45,425 nucleotides of DNA from Solirubrobacteraceae bacterium. Lineage in GTDB: Bacteria > Actinomycetota > Thermoleophilia > Solirubrobacterales > Solirubrobacteraceae. The DNA lies in NCBI GenBank assembly GCA_017882465.1, contig JADGPN010000002.1:1-45425 (forward strand), read 5' to 3'. The position numbers were made by a program, and so were the translations under genes. Position 1 is the stretch's first letter, and each line of letters starts with the position of its first letter. Below are positions 38,193 to 45,425 of this stretch, piece by piece. Under the pieces are notes generated by a model. It had not been told where the DNA came from, did not search any database, and worked only from the letters and a program-made list of their open reading frames with translations.

Positions 38193-40103
38193 TCACCACG
38201 CATCCACGTTCGGTCGCCGTTTCCCCTCGCGCCGCCACCATTCGCCCGACCCGTCCTCGAACAGCGTGGCGATCCAGCGGCGGGTGTCGGCGGGATCGAT
38301 GACGTCGTCGATCTCGCCGTACTCGGCCATGCTGATCCCCTTGCCGCGCTCGTAGGCGGCGGCCACCGTGGCGTCAAAGACGCGCTGGCGCTCCTGTTCG
38401 TCCTCGATCGCCTCGAGCTCCCGGCGCATGCCCAGCCGCACGGCTCCTTCGAGGCCCATGGCCCCGAACTCGGAGGTCGGCCACCCGATCGTGAACAGGG
38501 GCGCCTTGAAACCGCCGCCGGCCATCGCCTGGGCGCCGAGCCCGTACCCCTTGCGCAGCACGATGGTGCCCGTCGGCACCTGAAGGTTGGCTCCGATCAG
38601 GAACAGCCGCGAGAAGTGACGCACGGTCGCCGTGCGCTCGGCGGCCGGCCCGACCATGAAGCCGGGGGTGTCGCACAGGAACACGACCGGGAGGTCGAAG
38701 GCGTCGCAGAGCTGGAGGAATCGAGCCATCTTGTCGGCGCCGTGGGCGTCGATTGCTCCGCCGAGGTGCGAGGGGTCGTTGGCGACCACGCCAAGCGGTC
38801 GGCCGTCGACGCGGACCAGCGCGGTCACCGCGCCGAGCCCGAAGCCGCGTCGAAGCTCCAGCACCGACCCCTCGTCGAACAGGCTGTCGACGATGGCGCG
38901 CACGTCGTAGATGCGCTTGCGCTGATCGGGGATCAGGTGGCGCAGCGCGCGCTGGTCAGGCACCGAGAAGTCGCTCGCCGGGCCGCGGAAGTAGGACAGG
39001 TAGCGCCGGGCGGCCGCGACCGCCTCCGCGTCGTCCGGCACGCGGAGGTCGACCACGCCGTTGGCGTACTGGACGTCGACGGGGCCGACGTCGCCGGGCT
39101 CGTGCACGCCGAGGCCGCCGCCCTCGATCATCGCCGGGCCGCCCATCCCGATGCTCGAGTCCTCGGTGGCGATCACCACATCACAGCAGCCGAGCAGCGC
39201 AGCGTTCCCGGCGAAGCAGTAGCCGGAGGCGATCCCGATCAGCGGCACCAGCCCGCTCAGCTGGGCGAACAGCTGGAAGGCGCGGCAGTCGAGCCCGGCG
39301 ACGATCGGGAAGTCGATGTCGCCCGGCCGGCCGCCGCCGCCCTCGGCGAACAGCACCACCGGCAGGCGGCGCCGCTCGGCGAGCTCGAACAGCCGGTCCT
39401 TCTTGGCGTGGTTGCGCCACCCCTGGGTCCCGGCGAGGACCGTGTAGTCGTAGGACATGACCACGCACGGCCGGCCCTCGACATCGCCCACGCCGGCCAC
39501 CAGGCCGTCGGCGGGGGTCCGGGCGATCAGCTCCGCCCGCTCACGCCGGCGTTCCTGGGCGGCGAAGACGAGCGGGCCGTACTCGACGAACGTGCCCTCG
39601 TCGATGAGCTCCGAGAGGTTCTCGCGTGCCATTCGCCGACCGCGCTCGTGGCGGCGCTCCACGACCTCGGGACGGGCGGCGTCGAGCGTCAGCCCGTGGC
39701 GCTCCCGGACGGCGGCCAGATCGTCACGAATCGAGTTCAGGTCCGTGGTCTCCGCTTGCTGCCGGGTCCCGTCGGCGGCCTCGCCCGACCTCAGCACCGC
39801 CAGCAGCTGACCCTCGTCGACCGTGTCGCCGACCGCGACCTCGATCCGGTGCACGAAGCCGTCGGCGTCGGCGACGACCTCGTGCTCCATCTTCATGGCC
39901 TCCAGAACGACCACTGCCGCTCCGGCGCGCACCGGCTCGTCGGGGCCGTGGGCGACCGCGATCACGGTGGCCGAGAAGGGCGCCGTGATCCTCAGCTTGG
40001 CGTTGGGCATCGCGGGATCATCGCGCACCCGGTCTCCGACCGGGCGGCAGGCCCAGCCGGTGCGGGCGATGGTGGCGGTGCCCTTCGTCACGAGCTTGGG
40101 CAC
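38193..40103 (-). CDS. Biotinyl-domain / carboxyltransferase fusion (acyl-CoA carboxylase)
   Basis: 636 residues from GTG 40103. Residues about 36-95 form a biotinyl domain with the biotinylation motif EAMKMEH (Lys71). Residues about 125-630 form a carboxyltransferase of the propionyl/methylcrotonyl-CoA beta type, with FVEYGPLVFAAQ, PCVVMSYDYTVLAGTQG, LFAEGGGGRPGD, GIASGYCFAGNAALLGCCDV, LPVVFLCDTPGFMVGPAAE and LRKGYGLGAQAMAGGGF. These enzymes carboxylate acyl-CoAs using a biotin carboxylase that is not encoded in this window. The start is uncertain: GTG 40103 gives a plausible N-terminus (PKLVTKGTATIARTG), while ATG 40010 is the next option. It is divergent from acetoacetyl-CoA synthetase, 76 bases away. 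Confidence 0.87.
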   Translation of the reverse strand: MPKLVTKGTATIARTGWACRPVGDRVRDDPAMPNAKLRITAPFSATVIAVAHGPDEPVRAGAAVVVLEAMKMEHEVVADADGFVHRIEVAVGDTVDEGQLLAVLRSGEAADGTRQQAETTDLNSIRDDLAAVRERHGLTLDAARPEVVERRHERGRRMARENLSELIDEGTFVEYGPLVFAAQERRRERAELIARTPADGLVAGVGDVEGRPCVVMSYDYTVLAGTQGWRNHAKKDRLFELAERRRLPVVLFAEGGGGRPGDIDFPIVAGLDCRAFQLFAQLSGLVPLIGIASGYCFAGNAALLGCCDVVIATEDSSIGMGGPAMIEGGGLGVHEPGDVGPVDVQYANGVVDLRVPDDAEAVAAARRYLSYFRGPASDFSVPDQRALRHLIPDQRKRIYDVRAIVDSLFDEGSVLELRRGFGLGAVTALVRVDGRPLGVVANDPSHLGGAIDAHGADKMARFLQLCDAFDLPVVFLCDTPGFMVGPAAERTATVRHFSRLFLIGANLQVPTGTIVLRKGYGLGAQAMAGGGFKAPLFTIGWPTSEFGAMGLEGAVRLGMRRELEAIEDEQERQRVFDATVAAAYERGKGISMAEYGEIDDVIDPADTRRWIATLFEDGSGEWWRREGKRRPNVDAW

Positions 40104-40179
40104 GAGCAGTCCGCCAGGTTCCCCATCTTCGCGCCCGCGGCCCGCCACAGCGCGCCCGACTCGGCGATACTGCCTGTAC

Positions 40180-42114
40180 ATGACCGAACCCGAACTTCTG
40201 TGGACCCCGTCGGCCGAGCGGATCGAGCGAGCCACCATCACGCGGTACCAGGCCTGGCTCGAGCGGGAGCGCGGGCTGCGTTTTGACTCCTACGACGAGT
40301 TGTGGCAGTGGTCGGTCGACGACCTGGAGGGCTTCTGGTCCTCGATCTGCGAGTTCTTCTCGGTGCGCTTCGAGACGCCGACGTCATCGGTTCTGGGGCA
40401 TCGCGAGATGCCGGGCACCGAGTGGTTCCCGGGCGCGCGCGTGAGCTACGCGGAGCATATCTTCCGCGGCAAGCGCGATGACGCGGAGGCTCTGATCCAC
40501 GCCTCCGAGCTGCGGGAGCTGTCCTCCTGGACGTGGGGCGAGCTGCGCCGGCAGACGGCGGCGATTGCCGCCGGGCTGCGCGCGCGCGGGATCGGCGAGG
40601 GCGACCGCGTGGTGGCCTATCTGCCCAATATCCCTGAGACCATCGCCGCGTTCCTCGCCTGCGCCTCGATCGGTGCGACCTGGTCCTCCGCCGCCCCGGA
40701 GTTCGGCGCCCGGAGCGTGGTCGATCGCTTCGCGCAGATCGAGCCGAAGCTGTTGCTGACGGTCGACGGCTATCGCTACGGCGGCAAGGATTTCGACCGG
40801 CGCAAGATTGTGGCCGAGATCGCCGGCGAGATGCCCTCGCTCGAGCACGTGGTCACGCTCGGCTACCTCGACGGCTCGGGCTGGGAGAACGGCTTCCTGG
40901 GCGACGACTCGGACCTGGCGTTCGCGCAGCTGCCGTTCGATCACCCGCTGTGGGTGCTCTACAGCTCGGGCACGACCGGGCTGCCGAAGGCGATCGTCCA
41001 CGGCCAGGGCGGAATGCTGCTCGAGCACATGAAGAAGATGCACCTGCACATCGACGCTCAGCCGCGCGATCGCGTCTTCTGGTTCACCACCACGGGGTGG
41101 ATGATGTGGAACTTCCTCGTCGGGGTGCTGTTCACCGAAGCCTCGATCGTGCTCTTCGACGGCAACCCGGGGCACCCGGACCTGGGAACCCTGTGGGACC
41201 TCGCCGAGCAGACGGAGATGACCTGCTTCGGTACCAGCGCCGCCTTCATCGCCTCGTGCATGAAGACCGAGATCGAGCCCAAGCAGGGCCGCTCGCTGGC
41301 CGCGCTGCGCTCCGTGGGCTCGACCGGCTCGCCGCTCTCGCCCGAGGGCTTCCGCTGGATCTACGACCAGCTCGGTGCCGACACGTGGCTCTTCTCGACC
41401 TCCGGTGGTAGCGACGTCTGCACCGCGTTCGTGGGCGGCGTGCCGACGCTGCCGGTGTATCTCGGCGAACTCCAGGCGCGCGGGCTCGGAGCCGGCGTGC
41501 AGGCCTGGGATCCCGACGGGCGGCCGCTCGTGGGAGAGGTCGGAGAGCTGGTGATCACCGAGCCGATGCCGTCGATGCCGATCAAGCTGTGGGGCGATGA
41601 GGACGGCTCGCGCCTGCGCGAGAGCTACTTCGACTTCTACCCCGGGATCTGGCGCCACGGCGACTGGATCATGATCACCGAACGCGGCACCGCGGTGATC
41701 TACGGACGTTCCGACTCGACCATCAACCGGGGCGGAGTGCGGATGGGCACCAGCGAGATCTACCGGGCGGTGCTGGCGGCGCCCGAGGTCGTGGACGCGC
41801 TCGTCGTCGACGTGCCCAAGCAGGGAACCGACGGCTGGATGCCGCTGTTCGTGGTCCTGCGCGATGACGAGCAGCTGAGCGACGAGCTGGTGGCGCAGAT
41901 CAAGCGCCAGGTGCGCCAGGACTGCTCGCCACGCCACGTGCCCGACGAGATCCGCCAGATCGCCGCGGTACCGCGCACGCTCTCGGGCAAGGCGCTCGAG
42001 GTACCCGTCAAGCGGATCCTGATGGGGATGCCGGCCGACGAGGCCGCGAGCCGCGAGTCGCTGGCCAACCCGGCGGCGCTGGACTACTTCGTGGGGCTGG
42101 CGAAGTCGGAGTGA
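40180..42114 (+). CDS. Acetoacetyl-CoA synthetase
   Basis: A 644-residue acyl-adenylate-forming enzyme of the length and type of AacS, converting acetoacetate, ATP and CoA to acetoacetyl-CoA. Signals are the N-terminal WQWSVDDLEGFWSSICEFF, YAEHIFRG, ATP loop LYSSGTTGLPKAIVHGQGG, MMWNFLVGVLFTEASIVLFDGNPGHPD, FGTSAAFIASCMK, STSGGSDVCTAFVGG, GRSDSTINRGGVRMGTSEIY and LSGKALEVPVKRIL with the adenylation lysine. The ATG at 40180 follows a GATACT -10-like box. Together with the carboxylase and beta-oxidation genes it suggests use of ketone bodies or breakdown products of branched acids and lipids. Confidence 0.93.
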   Translation: MTEPELLWTPSAERIERATITRYQAWLERERGLRFDSYDELWQWSVDDLEGFWSSICEFFSVRFETPTSSVLGHREMPGTEWFPGARVSYAEHIFRGKRDDAEALIHASELRELSSWTWGELRRQTAAIAAGLRARGIGEGDRVVAYLPNIPETIAAFLACASIGATWSSAAPEFGARSVVDRFAQIEPKLLLTVDGYRYGGKDFDRRKIVAEIAGEMPSLEHVVTLGYLDGSGWENGFLGDDSDLAFAQLPFDHPLWVLYSSGTTGLPKAIVHGQGGMLLEHMKKMHLHIDAQPRDRVFWFTTTGWMMWNFLVGVLFTEASIVLFDGNPGHPDLGTLWDLAEQTEMTCFGTSAAFIASCMKTEIEPKQGRSLAALRSVGSTGSPLSPEGFRWIYDQLGADTWLFSTSGGSDVCTAFVGGVPTLPVYLGELQARGLGAGVQAWDPDGRPLVGEVGELVITEPMPSMPIKLWGDEDGSRLRESYFDFYPGIWRHGDWIMITERGTAVIYGRSDSTINRGGVRMGTSEIYRAVLAAPEVVDALVVDVPKQGTDGWMPLFVVLRDDEQLSDELVAQIKRQVRQDCSPRHVPDEIRQIAAVPRTLSGKALEVPVKRILMGMPADEAASRESLANPAALDYFVGLAKSE

Positions 42115-42127
42115 CCGAGGAGGAGCG

Positions 42128-42145
42128 GGCGGCCGACGAGCCGCC
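42128..42145. terminator. Short hairpin between convergent genes
   Basis: GGCGGC (42128-42133) and GCCGCC (42140-42145) form a 6-bp stem with a 6-base loop between the synthetase stop (42114) and the minus-strand gene ending at 42196. There is no T-run; weak candidate. Confidence 0.3.
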
Positions 42146-42195
42146 GCCTGCGGACGCCGGGCATCGACCGCGCGGGCGTGACCCCGCAGTCGCGG

Positions 42196-42708
42196 TCAGT
42201 CGTGGGACATCTCGTCGATGCACACCGTGACGGCGAGGATCAGCGCATCATCCTCGTCGGGGGCGATCTCGATCCCGTATGTGTCCCTGACCCGGAACCA
42301 GCGCTTGGATACCTCGGCCACCCGGTCACCGTCGCGCTCGATCTTGTACTCGTGGTCGACGACATTTCCCTTCGCCTCGAGGTCCTCGGCGCCTTCGAGC
42401 TCGATCTCGAAACGGTCGCGCAGGGGAGTGATGAGGGCCTTCTTGACCGTCGCCACGGTGTCGCCGTCGCGCTCGACCTTCATCGTGTCGTGGATGTGCA
42501 GCTTCTTCTCCTGGATCTTGAGCAGGTCGTCGCCCGAGGAGTCCTTGAGCACGAACGTGTCCCGGGCCCGCAGCGCCTTGCCGTCGACCTTGAACTGGCG
42601 CTCGCCGGCCTCGTTCTCGATCCAGAAGTCGTCGCCGATCGCGAACAGCTTCTCGCGCATCTTGTAGCGCGTGCCCCCGGGGTCGTCGTGGTGTCGAAAC
42701 AGCGGCAT
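42196..42708 (-). CDS. LURP-one-related (Tubby-like) protein
   Basis: A 170-residue soluble protein. The pattern YKMREKLFAIGDDFWIENEAGERQF, VDGKALRARDTFVLKDSSGDDLLKIQEKKL, DTVATVKKALITPLRDRFEIEL, HEYKIERDGDRVAEVSKRWF matches the LURP-one-related/DUF567 beta-barrel family, structurally related to Tubby C-terminal domains and scramblases. The bacterial function is unknown; lipid binding is often proposed. The start is ATG 42708 (PLFRHHDDPGG follows); GTG 42729 is open but adds only seven residues. Confidence 0.85.
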   Translation of the reverse strand: MPLFRHHDDPGGTRYKMREKLFAIGDDFWIENEAGERQFKVDGKALRARDTFVLKDSSGDDLLKIQEKKLHIHDTMKVERDGDTVATVKKALITPLRDRFEIELEGAEDLEAKGNVVDHEYKIERDGDRVAEVSKRWFRVRDTYGIEIAPDEDDALILAVTVCIDEMSHD

Positions 42709-42894
42709 CGCCGTGCACACTGATGCCACGCCGGCCCGGACGCATCACCCGGATGGGATGATCCCCGGGGCGCGGCCCGACCGGGCCTGCCGCCGGCGCC
42801 ATCACGGCGGTACGGTGGGCGCTCGCATGATGCCCTCATCAGCCGTAGCACTTGATGCTCCGACGGACACCGGCGCGCGCACGATACCAGGGCG

Positions 42895-43878
42895 TCAAGA
42901 GCGCAGCAGGCCCTCTCGGCGCGCCCATTCGACGGTCTTACGCAGAGTCTCGCGCGGGTCGGTGTAGCGCAAACCGAGCTCGCGCTCGGCGCGCGAACCG
43001 TCGTACCGGTGGCCGTGCAGCAGTGTCCGAACCATCTCGCGGCAGATCGGGGGGTGTCGCCCAGCGATCTTGAACGCTCGCTCGGCGATTGCCCCGGCCG
43101 CGGTTGCAACGGGGCCCGGCAACAGCCGCGGGTGCCGCTCTACCCCGGCGACTTCTCCCGCCAGCGCGAGCGCCTCGGTGATTGGTAGCGCCATACCGTT
43201 GAGCAGATAGCGCTCGCCCGCAGCGCCGCGCTCGGCTCCGAGAAGGTGGCCTTCGACGCAGTCATCGATGTCGACGAGGCTGACGGTCGTCGGCACGAAC
43301 ACCTTGAGACGGCCGTCGAGGAACGCCAGCAGGAATCGCGCGGTTCCGCCGGCTCGGCCGGGACCCTGCACCGAGGAGGGATTGACGCAGACGAGATCCT
43401 GCCCGAGCTCACGAGCAGCCGCCAGCGCCGCTCGTTCCCCCTCGGTCTTGGTGCGTTCGTACGTCGAGAGGTACCAGCCGCGGTGCTGCGAGGCCTCGCT
43501 GCCGATCGTCCCCGTCGGCTCGCCCATCGTTGCCGCCGAGGAGGTGTGTACCAGTCTGCTGACGCCCGCGCGCGCCGCGGCCCGCACGGCGGCCACCGGA
43601 CCACTCACGTTCAGACGCTCCATCGCGCGCGGATCCTCGACACAGAGCGAGTTGACGCCGGCGACGGTGAACGCCTGGGCGCAACCGTCCATCCCCCTGG
43701 CCAACACATCCTCGTCATATGCTTCGCCGCGCACGACCCGGGCGCCCCGCCCCTCGAGTACCTTCGCCGCAGCGTCCGATCGCGCCAGCGCGACGACCTC
43801 GTCGCCTCGATCGAACAGACGGGTAGCGAGCGCAGTGCCAATGACGCCCGTGCCGCCGGTGATGAATACGCGAGTCAC
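42895..43878 (-). CDS. NAD-dependent epimerase/3-beta-HSD-like SDR
   Basis: A 327-residue extended SDR. The N-terminal loop is VFITGGTGVIGTALATRL, followed by VVRGEAYDEDVLARGMDGC. VSRLVHTSSAATMGEP holds the Ser/Thr position and YERTKTEGERAAL holds the catalytic Tyr and Lys. VNPSSVQGPG and LVDIDDCVEGHLLGAERG are family signatures seen in dihydroflavonol reductase and 3-beta-hydroxysteroid dehydrogenase relatives. GTG at 43878 is the start, about 12 bases after a TAGTCT -10-like box. It is divergent from the patatin gene across 91 bases. The likely substrate is a sterol-like or lipid alcohol; unproven. Confidence 0.88.
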   Translation of the reverse strand: MTRVFITGGTGVIGTALATRLFDRGDEVVALARSDAAAKVLEGRGARVVRGEAYDEDVLARGMDGCAQAFTVAGVNSLCVEDPRAMERLNVSGPVAAVRAAARAGVSRLVHTSSAATMGEPTGTIGSEASQHRGWYLSTYERTKTEGERAALAAARELGQDLVCVNPSSVQGPGRAGGTARFLLAFLDGRLKVFVPTTVSLVDIDDCVEGHLLGAERGAAGERYLLNGMALPITEALALAGEVAGVERHPRLLPGPVATAAGAIAERAFKIAGRHPPICREMVRTLLHGHRYDGSRAERELGLRYTDPRETLRKTVEWARREGLLRS

Positions 43879-43925
43879 GTGGGCTTCGTGAGACTACACG
43901 CACCGAAAGTGGCCCGACGCTCTGC

Positions 43926-43960
43926 CGTGACGGGCGCGGTCACGCCCGCGGAACTACGAT
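43926..43960 (+). promoter_or_regulatory. Palindrome and -10 before patatin gene
   Basis: CGTGAC (43926-43931) and GTCACG (43939-43944) form a perfect 6-7-6 palindrome. It lies eleven bases upstream of a -10-like TACGAT (43955-43960), which is nine bases before the ATG at 43970. This could be an operator shared with the divergent epimerase gene. Confidence 0.35.
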
Positions 43961-43969
43961 TCACCGCCG

Positions 43970-45064
43970 ATGCTTCCGCGCGCCTTCCAGCCAGATCCCC
44001 TTCGACCCAGTTACCGGATGACCGACGATCTGCGCGGTCACCGCGTCGTCCAGACGGTCCTGCGTCGGCGCGACGAACGCTCTCGGCCGGGAGCGAGGAC
44101 CGACGGCCGCCGGATCGCGCTGGTGATCGAGGGCGGCGGCATGCGAGGCGTCGTGTCGGCCGGAATGACGGCGGCGATCGAGCAACTCGGCCTACGCGAT
44201 GCGTTCGACGAGGTGCACGGCGCATCGGCAGGCGCCTTCAACGCGGCCTTCCTGCTCGCTGGACAGGCGGCGTACCTGACGACCCTGTACCAGCATGGCT
44301 TCGGCGATCCCCGATTCGTGAGCGTGCTGCGCGCGTTACGAGGTGGGCCCGCCTTCGACATGGACTACGTGATCGATCATGTGTGGACACACCAGCGGCC
44401 GCTCCGATTCGAGGCGATTCGATCGTCTGGGATCACGCTGCACTGCACCGCGACCGACGCTGACAGCGCGGCGATCGTCGACCTCACCGACCTGCACACG
44501 GAGGAGGAGATCCGCGGTGCGCTGCGAGCCTCGGGCCGACTGCCGTGGCTCGCCGGCGGGCCCGTCAGCTTCCGCGGAATGCGGCTCCTCGACGCGACCC
44601 TGGCAGAGGCGATCCCGGTTCATGCCGCCGGCGCGAGCGCCACCGACATGCTCGTGCTTCAGACTCGACCGCACGGCGTGCCCCACGCACCGCTGTCATC
44701 GCTAATCGCGGGTCTGACGGATCGGTATCTCCGCGGTATCAATCCGGCGCTCGTCGAGCTCCGCCGGACTCGCTCGCCCCGGTACGACGCCCTGACCGCC
44801 GAGCTTGCCACGCACTCTGCCGACGCCGATCGGGTCCCCGCAGTGTGCGTGATCCGTCCGCCCGCTCATTCGGTGCTCGCAGGGCAGCTCGAGAATCGCG
44901 CGTCGGTACTGCGGAGGGCTGCGTCTGAGGGGATGCGCGCGGCATGGATGGCGCTTGCCGGTGAGGATCCGGAGGTGATCTCGACGTTGCGCGGGTATCC
45001 GCTCCGGCCGACCGAGGCCGGGAACGACACGGACCGCGACGCCGTGCGTCCGGCGAGCCGGTAG
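43970..45064 (+). CDS. Patatin-like phospholipase
   Basis: A 364-residue patatin-family hydrolase (acyl-ester hydrolysis by a Ser-Asp dyad). The oxyanion loop is IEGGGMRGVVSAGM, the nucleophile elbow is VHGASAGAFNAAFLLAG, and the dyad Asp is probably in RLLDATLAEAIPV, where the family usually has DGG/DGA. No signal peptide is seen. ATG 43970 is supported by the nearby -10 box; an internal ATG at 44018 (MTDDLRGHRVV) is an alternative. The closest known style is the YjjU/RssA-type bacterial patatins. Its likely role is membrane-lipid turnover. The aldo/keto reductase starts 36 bases downstream. Confidence 0.9.
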   Translation: MLPRAFQPDPLRPSYRMTDDLRGHRVVQTVLRRRDERSRPGARTDGRRIALVIEGGGMRGVVSAGMTAAIEQLGLRDAFDEVHGASAGAFNAAFLLAGQAAYLTTLYQHGFGDPRFVSVLRALRGGPAFDMDYVIDHVWTHQRPLRFEAIRSSGITLHCTATDADSAAIVDLTDLHTEEEIRGALRASGRLPWLAGGPVSFRGMRLLDATLAEAIPVHAAGASATDMLVLQTRPHGVPHAPLSSLIAGLTDRYLRGINPALVELRRTRSPRYDALTAELATHSADADRVPAVCVIRPPAHSVLAGQLENRASVLRRAASEGMRAAWMALAGEDPEVISTLRGYPLRPTEAGNDTDRDAVRPASR

Positions 45065-45100
45065 GGGACGGACGGCGCCGCGGACGGGTATAACCGCGGT

Positions 45101-45425
45101 GTGAACCGGGACGGCAACGGGATCGAGCTCCGAGCGTGGCTGCGGGATCTCGGCGCCAGCGGCATCGCCACGAGCGTACTCGCGCTTGGCCTCGCGGCGC
45201 TCGGCCGACCCGGATATCTGAATCTCGGACATGGCCAGGACTTCGACGACCGATCCGTGCGGGCGCTCGAAGACCGGACGCACGAGGTGCTCGACGCCGC
45301 CTTTGCCGCCGGTGTGCGGCACTTCGATGCCGCTCGTTCCTACGGTCGCGCCGAGGAGTTCCTCAGTTCCTGGTTGCGGTCACGAGCGATTGAGCCGGGT
45401 GCCGTCGCCGTCAGCTCGAAATGGG
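45101..45425 (+). CDS. Aldo/keto reductase, N-terminal part (cut by window end)
   Basis: 108 codons are visible before the window ends. After a divergent N-terminus the sequence reads LGLAALGRPGYLNLG, EVLDAAFAAGVRHFDAARSYGRAEEFLSSWL and VAVSSKW. This is the beta1-alpha2 part of an aldo/keto reductase barrel, with the catalytic Asp (FDAA) and Tyr (SYGRAE) and, at the very end, the Lys of SSKW. GTG at 45101 is six bases after a TATAAC -10-like element (45089-45094), so it may be leaderless. Probable NADPH-dependent carbonyl reduction; substrate unknown. Confidence 0.85.
   Translation, partial: MNRDGNGIELRAWLRDLGASGIATSVLALGLAALGRPGYLNLGHGQDFDDRSVRALEDRTHEVLDAAFAAGVRHFDAARSYGRAEEFLSSWLRSRAIEPGAVAVSSKW

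Noticed and set aside
37766-38377. Short protein-coding genes around the palindromic element
   Set aside because: The frames read through the inverted repeats, so similar peptides appear on both strands; no start context or family resemblance.
43900-45425. Horizontally acquired segment at the right end
   Set aside because: Base use looks slightly less GC-rich by eye, but I cannot compute it here and no mobility gene or attachment repeat is visible.

Overview
The window is high-GC DNA, tightly packed with genes, many of them overlapping by ATGA, GTGA or TGATG. It looks like a chromosome segment from a soil actinobacterium, most likely Thermoleophilia/Solirubrobacterales. I infer this from the DUF6457-type small protein, the lipoprotein with repeated CMRxHGV..PDP motifs, the frequent GTG starts, and the leaderless-type promoters (TANNNT followed 5-9 bases later by ATG or GTG). 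No rRNA, tRNA, CRISPR array, prophage or insertion sequence was recognised.

Layout. 1-4.7 kb: a small conserved protein, a glutathione S-transferase, a membrane-fused spermidine-synthase-like protein, a probably truncated beta-sandwich protein and a cytochrome P450. 4.8-10.1 kb: a LolA-like secreted protein, an ABC-2 exporter and an OmpR-type response regulator in one coupled operon, followed by its likely histidine kinase. 10.2-14.3 kb: a predicted membrane electron-transfer operon (membrane-anchored Pro/Gln/Ala protein, ApbE flavin transferase, bis-heme ferric-reductase-like protein, NuoF/SLBB-like protein, 3Fe-4S ferredoxin). 14.3-24.6 kb: lipid/aldehyde catabolism (acyl-CoA dehydrogenase, aldehyde dehydrogenase, alpha/beta hydrolase, two SDRs, enoyl-reductase-like protein, mini-catalase, PLP decarboxylase) with a TetR regulator. 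24.6-32.5 kb: a GT39-type mannosyltransferase, then a second two-component system followed by a lipoprotein and a MacB-like tripartite ABC system. 32.5-37.7 kb: a TetR fragment and a zinc/manganese ABC importer divergent from a Fur/Zur repressor. 37.7-38.2 kb: a gene-free stretch holding a nested palindromic element. 38.2-45.4 kb: a biotinyl-carboxyltransferase fusion divergent from acetoacetyl-CoA synthetase, a LURP-one-like protein, a nucleotide-sugar-epimerase/3-beta-HSD-like SDR, a patatin, and the start of an aldo/keto reductase cut by the window end.

How the parts fit together. The 15-bp palindrome TTGGCR-N3-YGCCAA lies before the acyl-CoA dehydrogenase (14326), twice over the tetR promoter (18748, 18768) and, with one mismatch, between the divergent SDR and DUF6457 genes (19864). 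This suggests one TetR regulon covering the catabolic block. The zinc importer and its Fur-family regulator face each other across a 12-bp inverted repeat that covers the importer -35 region. Both two-component systems sit beside roughly 11-12-bp-period direct repeats upstream of their likely targets.

Signs of decay and oddity: an alpha/beta hydrolase cut short by TGA where the family has Trp, an SDR reduced to its first and last codons, a TetR protein lacking its DNA-binding half, a ZnuA lipoprotein with tandem 9-residue repeats before its signal peptide, and a 138-bp nested inverted repeat.
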